Shown: piece by piece, positions 31,692 through 44,769 of the stretch
How the letters are laid out: every line of letters starts with the position of its first letter
Position numbering within the stretch: position 1 is the stretch's first letter
NCBI RefSeq assembly: GCF_032854445.1
Contig: NC_088295.1
Location: 55,781,249-55,845,248, forward strand
Source: Liolophura sinensis
Lineage: Eukaryota; Mollusca; Polyplacophora; Chitonida; Chitonidae
Reading direction: 5' to 3'
DNA length: 64,000 nt
Made by a program: the position numbers and the translations under genes
The notes under the pieces: generated by a model
The model's database searches: none
The model's input: the letters and a program-made list of their open reading frames with translations, nothing else
What the model was told of the DNA's origin: nothing

Positions 31692-31955
31692 ACACTCAAA
31701 GAATTAATCTGCTAAGATTAACAGAAAGTCTGTTGTCTGAGTGATGCTAGAATGTGTTCTGCTATTGCAGCAGACTGCTCTGTTAAATGTAACACACATA
31801 TTCTATTACTTCAACATGAGATCCTACTAGACTAGCAAGATATCATGTTGAATATGACAGAATATTATATTATATTATAATAACAGAATACATTCTAGCA
31901 TCACTCAGAAAACAGACTTTCTGGTAAAATTTACACGTTAATTTTTTGAGCGTGT
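31692..31955. mobile_element. Complete palindromic MITE (ACACTC family)
   Basis: Starts ACACTCAAAGAATTAATCTG and ends with the inverted form ...TTAATTTTTTGAGCGTGT. Inverted arms of about 70 bp contain AGAAAGTCTGTTGTCTGAGT and its partner. No coding capacity; it presumably depends on a DNA transposase elsewhere. Confidence 0.8.
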
Positions 31956-31959
31956 GCAA

Positions 31960-32520
31960 ATGAGGCAACAAAAAGATTCCCATAAAGCAATATGCTCATC
32001 ATGAATCGTGCATGTAAACAATCTAACATTTGAATACGAATCATAAAGTCTACTAACCCAAACACAGTCTCCTTTCTGTCGACCACGTATTATAAAGTAT
32101 TCGAAATTCCCAAACCATCTGTACGACAGAACAGAAGTTGCATAATTACAACACAATTTGAATTTTGCTGAAACCCAGTCAAAGAAGTCAATCGTCGGCC
32201 ATGTTTCTAAATATAGTGACTAGAGTGGAAGGATGGTCGAAAGAAAGGCCAGGATAAAACTGAACATTCGATTGTCCACTCAGTGTTAGACATCACATGT
32301 CACTAGACATGCGAAAGTCTTTATGATGAAGTTTAAAATAGCAGCACAATATTTTTTGCAGTCGGCGATGTGTCTCTTTAATGACGAATTCAAATATAGA
32401 TGCACATGGCAGTTCCGTAATACGTCATATACTTTCCCTGCTTTTCCGAAGGCTCTGTTCAAACGTCAAATGTTGCTTTGAAACACAACGCATGCGTATG
32501 TGCTGTTGTTCTTTTTGTAA
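31960..32520. other. No gene seen
   Basis: Unique-looking intergenic sequence before the TA array. Confidence 0.4.
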
Positions 32521-32524
32521 AGCG

Positions 32525-32656
<132 letters not shown>

Positions 32657-32865
32657 GACGACGAACAGGAGAGTGACATCGGCTTACTTGCCTTCGGTAA
32701 GTCGTCTCAGTGAAGCAGCACTAGATAAAAGAGCGGTGGAAATCTGTCTTGCTACAAGAAGGTACATTACATACACCCTAAGGATTCCTTCGTCGTCATA
32801 TGACTGAAAAATTGTTGAGCACGACGTTAAACCCCAAGCACTCACTCACTCACTCACTCACTCTT
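32657..32865 (+). repeat. SINE family 2 copy, 5'-truncated
   Basis: TTACTTGCCTTCGGTAAGTC, GCAGCACTAGATAAAAGAGC, and a tail ending in (CACT)n. It abuts the TA array. Confidence 0.88.
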
Positions 32866-33096
32866 CGAAAGGTGTATACAAAGTTCTTATAGGTTTATCC
32901 ACTGTAACCACCACAAATGGTAAATTTATTTTATTTTATTTTTTGTATATTCAGCGATGTTTCTTCTAGAAGGGCAGTCGGATTTGTGGATGGTTTAGTG
33001 TCAGTAATCATGACACAGGCACATAACACATCCATAATGACATTTATATAGCTTAAGGCTTGAAATCAACGGATCGGGTACGGTTTGTCAAATCAT

Positions 33097-33168
33097 AATA
33101 CTGGCGGCCATCGTATAAGTGAAATATTCTTGAGTAAGGTGTAAAACACCAATTAAATAAATAAACAG
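33097..33168 (+). repeat. SINE family 1 3' fragment
   Basis: CTGGCGGCCATCGTATAAGT to an AATTAAATAAATAAACA tail. Confidence 0.88.
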
Positions 33169-33675
33169 ATATGACAATTACCACAATAAATTAATAAATT
33201 TGACAATTTACCACAATAGATATGACGATTTCCACCACAGATCTGACAAATTACCACAGAAGATTTGACAATTATCACAGCAGATTTGACAATTACCACA
33301 GCAGATTTGACAATTACCACAAAAGATTTGACAATTACCACACCAAATTTGACAATTTCCACAACAAATTTGACAATTATAACAACAGATTTGACAATTT
33401 CCACCGCAGATTTGACAATTACCACCGCAGATTTGACAATTACCACAGCAGATTTAACAATTACCACAACAGATTTGACAATTTCCAACAACAGATTTGA
33501 CAATTTCCACAACAAATTTGAGAATTTCCAACAACAGATTTGACAATTTCCACAACAAATTTAACAATCACCACAACAGATTTGAAAATTACCACAACAG
33601 ATTTGACAACCTACCACAACAGATTTGACAACCTACCACAACAGCCCTGACAATTTATTACAACAGATTTGAACC
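33169..33675. repeat. Minisatellite, 21-bp unit, about 23 copies
   Basis: GATTTGACAATTACCACAAC repeats at 21 bp with small changes. A period divisible by 3 keeps several frames open on both strands; these are not genes. It begins at the tail of a SINE fragment. Confidence 0.95.
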
Positions 33676-33679
33676 ACAA

Positions 33680-34640
33680 TAGGACTGTCAGCATGTCTGT
33701 GTATTTATATGATCGGGGCTATGTACAACTCCCTATGGATGTGCGTGCTACCCAGGGCTGCGTTTGTAACATTAGGTAGATATTAAGTTATATTGCGTTT
33801 ATATCTGTGTTTATTTACGGTACACACAAGGGGACATCCGTTGACCTATTTAAGCTAAATCATGACTGTACAGTCCCGGATACTCGAATGCATAATCCTT
33901 AACAATGTATAAAATCACGGCTATACCATATACCTGGTATGCATGAAGATGGGTTTAAGCAAAACTGTCATATAATGTTATTCATGAAATAAGACGGTGG
34001 AATTCATAGCAATGGAATATCCTTTTCTGTGGTGTAAATACGCTAGATTTGCTGGTACATATGTGTACTGGTGTATGTATGCTTGATTCATGACGATAAG
34101 GAGTCATCAGATGTGTGTACATTTACTGTGTCTTCTTTTGGCAAAGCGAGTTCATGCCGCCTCTGAAGTACCATGCCACCGAATCCGTCAGATTTATGTA
34201 TACATACATTTATACACTGCATATATTATACCTGCTTGTACCAAGGCGTAGGCTTAAACTGCGGAATACGACCTTTAGTGCATGCAATATTGCGTGGTAG
34301 ACAGTGTTGTCAAATTTCTACTCTGCTGATGGGACGCTGCATGGCTCCATATGTTGTGGAAAACAATTCCGCGACTCTGGATGACATATGGATGCTGTTC
34401 GCTTTGTCAACCAGCGTGCACCTCTTTTTGTGCACTTCCCCTCCTCCAACTCATCCTGATACCTGCGTCTATCTAGATGAAGACCTTGTGACAATTTGCT
34501 TGCGCATTAATATACTTGTCATTCCTCAGTAATTAATCTGTAGTTCGGCTTATGTGTTTGGTTTATGGTATTTACCCCAAGTCATAATGGGGTAATATAA
34601 TTCCCGTAGACAGTTTACTCACCAGAGCCGGACTTAATTG
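33680..34640. other. No gene seen; SINE fragment inside
   Basis: 34085-34205 carries a reverse SINE family 2 fragment (AAGGAGTCATCAGATGTGTG, TTCATGCCGC, ACCATGCC). The rest lacks motifs; open frames to 34532 are unsupported. Confidence 0.45.
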
Positions 34641-34735
34641 TGTTTAGGTACACGTATAACATTCCGTGTTAATCATGTATAGGTACACGTATAACATTAC
34701 GTGTTAATGATGTATATGTACACGTATACAACATT
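34640..34735. repeat. Three tandem copies of about 35 bp
   Basis: GTACACGTATAACATT with GTGTTAAT repeats near 34648, 34683 and 34717. Confidence 0.8.
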
Positions 34736-34789
34736 GCGTTGAAAACCCCCTGCTTATGGTAGCCACTTGAGATCATCAACGCATCATTC

Positions 34790-35065
34790 TACCATCGTAG
34801 CATCGCCCGATGGTACAAAAGGTACTAAGGGATGGTACCATCGAAGCAATGACACGATGGTACGAAGCAATGACATGGCACGATGGCACGATATCCAGAT
34901 GACATGATGGTACGAAGCAATGGCATGGCACAATGACACGACAGCCAGATGACACGATGGTACGAAGTAATGACATGGCACGATGGCACGATAGCCAGAT
35001 GACACGATGGTACGAAGCCATGGCATGGCACAATGACACGATAGTTCGAAACGATGCACGGGCAT
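34790..35065. repeat. Minisatellite, 50-bp unit
   Basis: AGCCAGATGACACGATGGTA with ACGAAGCAATGACATGGCAC repeats exactly 50 bp apart (CCAGAT at 34895, 34945, 34995). It is built of shorter ACGATGG sub-repeats. Confidence 0.92.
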
Positions 35066-35246
35066 AGTATTTTCGCTTTGTGCCATCCTGTTATCATCTC
35101 GTACCAGTGCAGATTGCGATACTATACGTGCGATGAGAAAATGGTACGATGATAGCCTTAATTAAACGGCTTCTATGTTTAAAGCATATCTGATCATGCC
35201 TGGCATAGACCAAGAATGATAAAATAAACCAGAACTAACGAACACT

Positions 35247-35497
35247 ACACTCAGAAAATAATCTGTTAATTTTAACAGAAAGTATGTTGTCTAGTGAAGC
35301 TAGAATGTATTCTGTCATTGCAGCAGATTATTCTGTTAAACATAACGCACATTTTCTATTACTTCAACATATTCTATTAGACTAACAGGTTATAATGTTG
35401 AATATGACAGAGTAGTGTGTTATAATAACAGAATACATTCTATCATCACTCAGACAACAGATTTTCTGTTAAAATTAAAACATTATTTTTGGAGTGT
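35247..35497. mobile_element. Complete palindromic MITE (ACACTC family)
   Basis: Ends ACACTCAGAAAATAATCTGT and ...TTATTTTTGGAGTGT. Body and arms align with 31692-31955 throughout. Confidence 0.8.
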
Positions 35498-35499
35498 AG

Positions 35500-35950
35500 C
35501 TATCAAATGGATTTACAACCTTTTCAGCTGCATTAGTAGACAGGGAATCATGTAGGTTACATATATATGTACATGTCAACCCGACCTACAGAGAAAAAGA
35601 TGGAACGACAGCTCTTGGCAAATCCTCGGAAGTTATTATAGTTCATATATAACGTAGTTTGACTAAGTTAACAGCGTATATGAGTAACTTTGCACTTTAA
35701 AATTTTGTTAGTTTGTGAAGAAAGCAACATAAGAAACTATTAATAGCAGATAAAGTAAGAAAGATTTATCTGTTACCGGTGCCCATTTTAGCAGCGTGAC
35801 ATCCTACTAATCAGACTAAATATCAAGTTCAGTCCAATCACAGTCAGAATGGGCCAAGGAAATTAAGGATAAATCCAAACTGTAGGAAGCTGTTTTATGG
35901 TGGCTTTCGGTTGCAACACTAAATGGCGTATCATATATAAAACTACATGC
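35500..35950. other. No gene seen
   Basis: AT-rich intergenic sequence without motifs. Confidence 0.4.
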
Positions 35951-35965
35951 AATTCATTTTCTATA

Positions 35966-36091
35966 TTTATTTATTTATTTATTTATTTGATTGATGTTTT
36001 ATGCCGAACTCAAGAATATTTCACTTAAACGACGGCGGTCAGCATTATGGTGGGAGGAAACCGGACAGAGCCCGGGGGTAAACCACGACCA
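35966..36091 (-). repeat. 5'-truncated SINE family 1 with 12-bp target duplication
   Basis: TCATTTTCTATA at 35954-35965 recurs at 36092-36103, flanking a reverse copy whose tail is (TTTA)n and whose 5' part stops after the CCACGACC block. Confidence 0.85.
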
Positions 36092-36527
36092 TCATTTTCT
36101 ATACTTATAATATACACGTACACATGTACGTGTATATACAGGCCTGTGTCACGAGCACTGAACTACGCGGGGAATATAAGAGGAAATCCTTCAGTTCGGC
36201 CAATTAATTAAACAAAGTTGAACCAATTATAATGTGATACAGTTGCTTCAAAGGCCCACTTTGCGTGTCAGTGGTCGTGAGTAACAAAGTACTTCATGCT
36301 GTAATAATGCCGGTTAATTCCTACCGTAGACCTACCGATATCTTGTCAACTGTAGACCTGTATATAGGCATGTGTGTATGGTACGGCGAGTTTACAGGGT
36401 CTACTTTACGTGCAGTTTTTTATTAAGATAAGTAAGAATCGCACAGGGTATCATTTCCGTCATTAAAAGCAAACTTACACTTCGTACAAGCTGGTCTTAC
36501 GTTATCAACGAATCCAATGGTGAAATT

Positions 36528-37093
36528 AAAGGATACATGAAACGCTTTGGTTTTATTTCTTAATATGCAGATTATTGCTTGTAATAACATATAATATAGT
36601 ACAAACAGATTTTTCATCTTTCACGTTGAGGGGTAAAAATGGCTTCAAAGTACAGTTTTCGTAAGGCACCAGAGGTGAGTCTGGAAATTAAGTTGCTTGC
36701 AGAGATGTCAACAATGATCCGTGTTTCAGAAGAACTGTTTTGTGGACAAACCGAACGGGTCTGGCCGAATGGGGTCGGGGGTGTGGGGAACAGACCGAAT
36801 GGAAGCGGGTGTAGGGGACCAGAGGGGGCCCTAAGTTGGCTCGAAGAATCCATGCAGTATGTGTGCATATGTCACCTTGCCCACACCATAGCGACACGGT
36901 TCAGCGGGCTTGGTGCACTTCGGAGGTGTTCAACGAGTTCCGAGCATTAAGATCAACGATTACGTAACTATTAACAGGTACAAACATACTCCCAAAATGA
37001 AATTTTTAGACAGAAATTCCGAGGCAAAATTTTCTTCATTTGACATAGAAACATAATCTTTGTTTAGTTCATTTTCATGTATCTTTTAAAGGC
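36528..37093. mobile_element. Candidate non-autonomous inverted-repeat element
   Basis: The left AAAGGATACATGAAACG and right TTCATTTTCATGTATCTTTT are imperfect inverted ends, and the left end matches 28395. An internal frame (36639-36950) shows no transposase motif. Confidence 0.4.
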
Positions 37094-37326
37094 TTCCAGG
37101 CACACAGAAGTCCACTGAGAGTTACGTCCCTTTAGTGTTGCTCTCACGTTTCACTGACGGCGCATTGACATGTGACCATCCAGATAACAGTTACACAACT
37201 CACAACTGGTATTTCGGCGGGGAAGACAGTCACATTTGTTTCTATCCGCGCATTGGTGCCGTCCAGCAGCCATAACTCGGACAAAACAGTTAGCATTCTG
37301 TGACATACAAGCAGCGAGCTGTAATC

Positions 37327-40300
37327 ATGATGAAAACTGGCCTACTTGGGTTGTTGTTCTTTGTAATGCTGGGAATGTCCGCGGCCCAGGTCCCAGGTAG
37401 GGGTGAATGTCCTGACATCCAGGTACAGCCGAACTTCAAGAAGGAAAAGGTAAAAACAAAAAAGAAAAAAGAGATTAATGACTGATGCTATGTGCATGGT
37501 ATCTGAATAAGCCTGTCATAAGCAAGATGAAGGGTTTTAAAACTTAAAATTTAGTAAAATTGGAAAGCAGTTCTTTTCAGTACCGGTATAGTTAGTAGCT
37601 TACGTATTATTAATTGTATAACCACATAGAATGGTAACCGTTACAGAACATAGTATTTATTACCTCACCTGCCGTTGGTCCTAAATTTTATGCAACTGGA
37701 CGAAAAAATTACAGCCCAGAGTGTAACAACAGATAGCCAAGAATAAATATGCTGTTATGCATTGCTTTGTAGGCTTAGGCTATACTGGTGGGTTCAAAAA
37801 GTGGAACACCATTTGATTAATGTTCGAACATGTTATTCTGCCCCAGGTTTGAACTGTCGGTGAACTGTCAATGTAATAAAAAGCCTGTATTCCATGTTGC
37901 AAAGAGGGGGCTCAGTTGGTTAGCCCGCTAGCGCAGCGTAATGACCCAGGAGCCTCTCGCCAATTCGGTTGCTGTGATTTCAAGTCCACCTCATGCTGGC
38001 TTCCTCTCCGGCCGTAAGTGGGAAGGTCTGCCAGCAACCTGTGGATGGTCGTGGGTTTCCGCTGGGCTCTGCCCGGTTTTCTCTCACTATAATGCTGGCC
38101 GCCGTTGTATAAGTGAAATATTCTTGAGGACGGTAAAAACACCAAATAAGTAAATCATATTGCAAAGATCTGAATAAAATAATCATATTGCAATGAAGTG
38201 ATACAAAATATGATAATCTAAATATAATTATCCAATACATCCACAACAGAAATATTGCTTGCGGGATTAATGTATTTAAATACATTTTTTAAGTTACTTC
38301 AGTTCATATCCTTTATAAATTATATATTCAAACCCCTAGCTAGCGTTTTGTAGAGTGACGATCTGCCATGCCTCTCAGAACGTCCGCCATCCCTCTGCGA
38401 AACCCCATTACCTAGCACTATGCCTAAAATGTCCTTTGTTAAGTATTTTTTTTTTATCTGTATTTTTTTTTTTTTTTGTATTTTTAATTTTCTGTTGAAT
38501 AAACAACGCTATGCACTATAATTCCATCGGCATATGGTCTCGTACATATGTGTAGTTACATTTCGCCTCCAATTCCCCGAGAGTTACTTCCAAATCGGAA
38601 ACACGTTAATTAAGACATCTTGAGTGCCTGAGGCATGGTTTCTGAAGTTTCGGAAATTGGCTGGCTGCGCAAACGCTGAAATTTTGTGACCTTCCCAAGC
38701 CATTGCTTAATAAATCGTAAATTACGCGTGTAGCGTCTAGAATGGCGATGCATTGAGTTGACACAGTAACATGCCAAGTTCAACTCGGCTGTCTGGGAAG
38801 TGTCAGTCCATCTTAGAACAGTGTTTTGAAGGCAGGATGATTTCCTGATTTAAAATTTCAGATAAACCCCCAAAGGCAATATTTTAGCCTTTTAATTGGC
38901 TCCGAAAACAGGTGTTTCCAGATTACCGTTAAACTTTACACGATTTTGATGTAGGAAATTATTTTCAGTACAGCCACAGTACATGTCCCCTGATAAACTG
39001 TTTGCTTTCTGTTAGGGGAATTTTTGCTGCTTTAGAGGGATGGCTAACCCGATTTACTGTAAAAAGTAATTGATCCTGTTTCCTTTCAACTAAAGAAAGT
39101 TGAACACAGAAATTAGTTAAAATAAATCTTGAAGGGCTGAAATGATAATATATGAAAGATTTTGTTGTCACAGCAATTACTGAAATTGGGGGGGGGGGGG
39201 GGGGCTTCAAAAATCAGTTTCAATTAACATTTTATTAGCCTGTAAGATATTTGACTGATTGTTGTTTTACACCATAGTCATGAGTATTTCACTCAGATGA
39301 CGGTGGGTCAGTATTGTCAGGTGGGTGGAGGTAACCCCCAGAAGAAACCGGGGTAAACCACTGATCATTGAAAAGTCACTGACAAATTCCCCACTTGTCT
39401 TACAGCAGCCCCTTTTGCACAGTACTACAAGCAGCGTTGTCCACCTGGCCACCAAATCCGATAAATTAACCACTAAACTTTCTGCGGCCCTTGGGAGCAA
39501 TTATGGTCAGATGTCATATCTATCCAATCGGGTATAGCAGCAAACCTTGCGATTAAGGATCCCGTTTGACTATGGGGATTACAAAGCTTACTGAAATACA
39601 GTATTTTAGGCCATTTAATTTATCCTCATGTTAGATATAAAACTACCCTATTGACGCGACAAAAGCATTTCCGGCAATGCAAGTTTTCCCCGCGGACGCA
39701 GCCCCCGGACACCCGGCCCATTTGGCTGGGACGCTCTTCCCCCATGCCTTCACCAAATCCTAGCTAAGGATCTGTATATATATATATATATGTGTGTGTT
39801 GTACAACAGCAGCCAGCATTATTTGGGGAATAGATATATATAGCTTTCGCAGCATAATAACATACTTAACCTGGTGTTTGTATTTAATTTAGTTTATATC
39901 TCTAATTTTACAGTATGTTGGTACCTGGTACGAATATGAACGATTCTTCGCTGCCTTTGAACTGGGAGGTATTTGTGGTCAGGCCAACTACACTGCAAAA
40001 CCAGACGGCCACATCAGAGTGTTGAATATTGGATTTAATGAATGGTAATTCAGTTCATTAAAGCTTTATTTTAGAAAATGAGCAACTGGAAATTCTGGTG
40101 TTAAGAATTAAACATTGTCATGGAAGAAAGAAAACAATTCCTTAGTACTAAATGAATAAGATTCCTAAAATGTAACAAAGGCAATCAGTTGAATTGTGTT
40201 TTACCAGTTTGTGTTTTTTGGAGCGAATACAGAACTTCATTCAAGTATTGCATGAATAATAAAGTAATAATTAGTTGTAGCTGTTTTTTTGTGCAAATTA

Positions 40301-42662
40301 ACCATCTAGTCTCACCATTGTGAAGACAAATGTAGTATTATTTAGCAGTTTAAATATTGAAATTTGCTTTTCGTGCCACAAGTACTGTCTAAATGAAAGC
40401 TTGGAGGCAGAATTTGCAGATCTGATATACGTGTAACTGAGTCTAGCATTCATTGCTCTCCTCTCCCAGGAATCGGTCTGTTTACTAGTATTCTGTAGGA
40501 ATATTTTATAAATTTTGTTTATTCTATAGGACGAAGAAGGTGACATCTGCTGAGGGGGATGCGTATGCCCCAGACCCAAGTGTTCCAGCCAAATTGGTTG
40601 TATCTTTCCCAGGGGTTCCAGGTGAGTAGATGTGTTACAGTTCTGTGAAGATATAGGTAAAGGGCATTTTCACGTATGTCTCAAGACTCAAAAATGAAGT
40701 TTTGTGTAATAAATGTTTGTTAAAAAAAAATGTTGCGTCATACATCCAGAAGTTAATTGAAATAATAAATCTAGAAATAATGCATGAGCTCTATGTAGAT
40801 GGTGAGGTCTGAACTTATGCCTTTTTGGTTTTTTTGGCCACTACCATAAATTTCCACGACCAGAAATATGATCTTAAATGCTCTGTTTTTTCATGTTAGG
40901 ACCATTTGCCAAGGGAAACTACTGGGTGGTGTCAACAGATTACGACAGTTATGCTGTGGTCTGGTCCTGTTCAGCTATTGACCTCAAAATCATTGATCTT
41001 CACGGAGGTAATAATGCACAAAATTAATTAAGGCGACAAGTTGAAGATGATGGAGAATGTGTTTATAATTTGACACAAAAGCTGTTAATATATATCAGAT
41101 ATTCATCAAGGTGAATGCTGAGTTATTGAAGGCAGCAGTAAATGTTTTAAAAGATAATATCTACTTATAGTTTCAAACCCAGCTGTTAGGGTGTGGATAT
41201 ATAGTGGGTTTTTTTTTTTTTTGCTTGTTTTTTCTTTTTTATCACTATGACATATTTACCAGTTTGATGTACCACTTTTTGTTGACTCAAGCAAAATTCA
41301 TGCGTTTTTCAAAGGAGTATGTACATGTATTCACAATCAAAATTTATCATACCCCTTGGCCACCTCTACTTGCCCAATGCTATTATCATCCAGTTTATGC
41401 CTTTTCAGTCTTCACTCTAAGTCCAAATCTGGGACCCAATTGGTTGAATTGCGCAGGTGTAACATTAAGTCTGATTTCGTCTATACCAGTAATAACTTCA
41501 ATTTTATCCGAAATGCTAACTTTCATCTTTGTCATGACTATTTAACACTTAACATTTTTATTGAGTATTTATACAAAACTGCCCAAGGTAAGTAACAACT
41601 GGGTTACGGTTAAAACTGAAAAAGGATTATCCATAGTAGAGTTTTCTCATAGCAGTTTACGGTCTCAGAGTAAACAGCCTTGCAAATGGTCTTGCTGGTG
41701 CAGATCTGATAACAAGTTGTCACGGTCGATCTGATGAATATTTCCTCGTGCAGAAAATTAGAAAACACACTGACAATCTTCCAATAAATAACACATGCAA
41801 AACGAAAGAAACTATTAAACTCAGTGACCTCAGGTGTGTCATCAACCTACGAATGGCCTTGGGTTCCTCCCCGGGCTCTGCCATGGTTGCTTCCCACCAT
41901 AATGCTGGCCCGCCAGCCGTCCTATTAGTGAAATATTCTTGAGTACAGCGTAAAAAAAATCCCAACCAAATAAATAAAACTGTTAATGTACCATGCACCA
42001 TTTTTGTTGTGTTATTATACATTCTACTACCACAAGCACAGAATTTATTTGACGAGGTTGGCTTGAGAAGTGTGATGGAAAATGACGAGCAGAGTAGGCG
42101 TGAAGTTGCAAAACTAAGGTGGCCTGTTTGTGCCATTCGAAATTTTTAACATTTTGTACTGATTTACATTGATTTAAAGGTTATACTATTGTCTTCAAGA
42201 GCAAAGAATGTGAAAAGCGAATTCACAGAGCCACAGGAAATAATTAGTTAAGTTTGATAAACACAGTTATTAACCTCGAAAAACAATGAAAAAGGTTTTC
42301 TCCTTTAGTGAAGGGGTTTTCACTGAAATTAAATTGTTTTCTCAAAGCCTTAAACAATTGACAGTCACAGCTTGCTATCAGACACTACTAAGACCATTTG
42401 CACAAGCTATTTACTTTGAGACAGTAAACTGTCACGAGAAAATTCACCGGTGGATAATCACCTTAAGACAGCTTTGTGATTCTGGAGCAAGATTTCAATT
42501 CATTGGTTTTTTTCTCTCTTTTCAGCCATTGCTTGGATTTTGACTCGAAAACGAGGTGTGCTTGATGAAGACAGAAAGACGAAGATATACGATATCTTTA
42601 AAAGTTATGACATAGATCCGTCCTATTTCAAGAAGGTCGAACAAGATAATTGTCCTAATTAG
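37327..42662 (+). CDS. Apolipoprotein D-like lipocalin
   Basis: Five exons: 37327-37449, 39914-40044, 40530-40621, 40900-41007 and 42526-42662 (TAG), giving 196 residues against 189 for human ApoD. All splice sites are GT-AG and phases join (0, 2, 1, 1). Residues 1-20 form a signal peptide (TGLLGLLFFVMLGMSAA); the ATG at 37327 is preferred over an upstream in-frame ATG because it places the hydrophobic core near the start. The lipocalin first motif is YVGTWYE (42-48) and the second is STDYDSYAVVWSC (127-139). Four cysteines (28, 62, 139, 194) lie where ApoD has its two disulfides. Lipocalins of this group are secreted carriers of small hydrophobic ligands; the ligand here is unknown. The large introns hold SINE copies. 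Confidence 0.93.
37906..38155 (+). repeat. Full-length SINE family 1 (reference copy)
   Basis: Head GGGGCTCAGTTGGTTAGCCC (A box region) and TGATTTCAAGTCC (B box), body, and the tail ACACCAAATAAGTAAAT. The flanks CATGTTGCAAAGA (37893-37905) and CATATTGCAAAGA (38156-38168) are a 13-bp target duplication with one change. In lipocalin intron 1. Confidence 0.92.
39188..39204. repeat. G17 homopolymer
   Basis: Seventeen consecutive G in lipocalin intron 1. Length is prone to sequencing error. Confidence 0.95.
39245..39480 (-). repeat. Strongly diverged SINE family 1 relative
   Basis: TGATTGTTGTTTTACACCAT, TGAGTATTTCACTCAGATGA and CCGGGGTAAACCACTGATCA keep the order of the family but with many changes. 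Confidence 0.6.
41845..41980 (+). repeat. SINE family 1 copy, 5'-truncated
   Basis: CACCATAATGCTGGCC, AGTGAAATATTCTTGAGTAC and CCAAATAAATAAA in lipocalin intron 4. Confidence 0.85.
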
Positions 42663-43500
42663 AGTTTCGTAAATATCTGATTCATTGCTTTTCTCCACAC
42701 TTTTGTCTTTTATACCTCAGTGGGCACTTTCACGAAACTTCATCAATGCATTTCTTGGTGACATTTCTTATGAAAGACGTTCGCATGGCATCAATGGTCT
42801 AAGACGATCTGATATGTGGTGCAAGTTGTAAAAATTTTTTTGAAAGTGAGCCAGTTATATTTTTGGACTTTTACTTTACATAACCGGAAAAGATAAATAT
42901 TCTGACTTTTTAATAGTTTTTTTCGCCTTTTGTATTGTATTTTTCTGTAAGTATTGTCTTATTACACAGAAATTTTATATTGTTTCTTATGTATTGTTCC
43001 ATTATTGACGAAATCCAACATGCAAGTATCCCAGCTGGATAATGTGTATATAAGTGACATGATAAGAATATGGTGTAACCAATTTCTGATGTATGTGTGA
43101 CCATTTACATATCTAACTCTTGTCTTGAAAGTTTTTGTTAAAGAGTTCTTCTTTTTCTTTATTGTGTCTTTATACCAACTGTCTAACCTCTAAATGATTT
43201 CCATCGTTTCAAGAATTTTATCGAACGCCTAATCAGAAGTGCTAAAAGGGAGAATACTTTATGGCATGAAACGTACTTTATGGCATGAAACGGCGAAATG
43301 CTATATAATTGCAATTTATAGTGTTTCACCAATTTATTAATGTCATCAACAAAATGAAAAAGATGTGTAATAAGTGTCAATCGATTTGTAAGTTGGGAAA
43401 CTTCAGTGAATTAAAAATGTTTCTGTCATCTCTGAATCGTATGGTGTCTTGGTTTGTGGCAACGTAAGGATACATGAAGGATGATTTAGACAATTTCGTT
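42663..43500 (+). other. 3' flank and probable 3' UTR of the lipocalin gene
   Basis: No gene. ATTAAA near 43410 could serve as a poly(A) signal. A short direct duplication, ACTTTATGGCATGAAACG, occurs twice near 43257-43291. Confidence 0.4.
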
Positions 43501-43504
43501 CCCC

Positions 43505-43595
43505 CTACCATAATGCAGGCCGAGGGACTCCATGTATAAGTGACATATTCTTGAGTACGGCGTAGAACACCAATTAAGTAAATAAATAAATTTAG
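43505..43595 (+). repeat. SINE family 1 3' fragment
   Basis: CTACCATAATGCAGGCCGAG to an AATTAAGTAAATAAATAAAT tail. Confidence 0.85.
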
Positions 43596-43861
43596 TCAAT
43601 ATCATTTTGTGATTAATTTCGCGAGAGACGGAGAGGACTGAAGTACTTAAGCTTCTCTACAATATCCTTGTTCTTTACAGTGTGGAAATTTTATCTACAA
43701 CTCGATACAGATGACTTTAGTAAACCTAAACAACATTGTAGAAATAGAATGTCTTGGGGGTCTAAATGTCAGTTTCTACAGTTTTACTCCACAAATAGAT
43801 GTTACAAGACCCATATTACCCAAGCACATATATGCGCTGAAGTTGGTAGGATACTAATGTG

Positions 43862-43925
43862 TCTCCACCCACCATAATGCTGGCCGCTGTCGTATTATCA
43901 GCAGTTAAATAAATAAAATATGGTG
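43862..43925 (+). repeat. SINE family 1 fragment with internal deletion
   Basis: CACCATAATGCTGGCCGCTG runs straight into GTTAAATAAATAAAATA, skipping most of the 3' body. Confidence 0.75.
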
Positions 43926-44387
43926 GGAAGAAACAGGCCTCGAATCGAACAGCCGATGGTTTATTAATGGCTTTGTATCAGGAGGTTTTTCATATGTATC
44001 TGACGAGTTGCAGTGGTTTCCTCCGGGGTGTACCCTGTTTCCTCTATTTCTAAACCAAACCGTGATTACACATGCGACATATTCCTGATCAGTTCTCAAC
44101 CCACTTCGGGAATTCAAATATACATAAATACATTCTCCTGACAATACGTTTTCCAAAATACGGACAGTTTGTATCGTGTCGTTTTCATCGTATCGTTCTG
44201 TATCGTTCCCATAGAAAGACATTCATTAACAACTCATGTCTTCTTTCATTCCCAGAACCGTTATTGTCGGACGATATCGTGATCTTACTGCATGATTTAA
44301 GGACATTGCTTGATGAATAGATCGGCTTATTTTTCAGACATTTCCAGACAAGTTGGTATTAATTAGCACTGACAGAAGAAATCAAAT

Positions 44388-44625
44388 AGGAATGAATGAA
44401 TGAATGCTTGGGGTTTAACCTTGTGCTGAACAAATTTTTTTCAGTCATATGACGACGGGGAGTCATTGGGTGTGTGTATATGGACTGTCTCTCCTTGTGG
44501 CATGGCGAGGCCATGCCGCTAAAGGGCTGCCGTCACTGAAACATCATGCCGAAGACACCAGACATGACACCTCACCCAGTCACATTATACTCACACCGGG
44601 CCAAGCAGTTTCCTTGCTCTAACCT
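44388..44625 (-). repeat. SINE family 2 variant
   Basis: Starts GAATGAATGAATGCTTGGGG (tail), then CAGTCATATGACGACGGGGA and the body ATCATGCCGAAGACACCAGA. It is the reverse complement of the type at 28560. Confidence 0.8.
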
Positions 44626-44769
44626 CTCATTGCTGAGCGTCAAACCATTTTTAAAGATACCATTTTTAAGTCTTTGGTATAACCCGACACGGGTTTGATC
44701 TTCGGGTCTCCCGCGTTCGGCCATGGTATAAGTGAAAAAATTCCAAAGTATGCGTTTAGATAACAATGA

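Noticed and set aside
33153-33543. Three overlapping open frames with 7-residue periodicity
   Set aside because: The 21-bp repeat keeps frames open on both strands; no splice sites or homology.
34776-35097. Minus-strand frames rich in His/Cys/Val
   Set aside because: They are the 50-bp minisatellite read in three frames.
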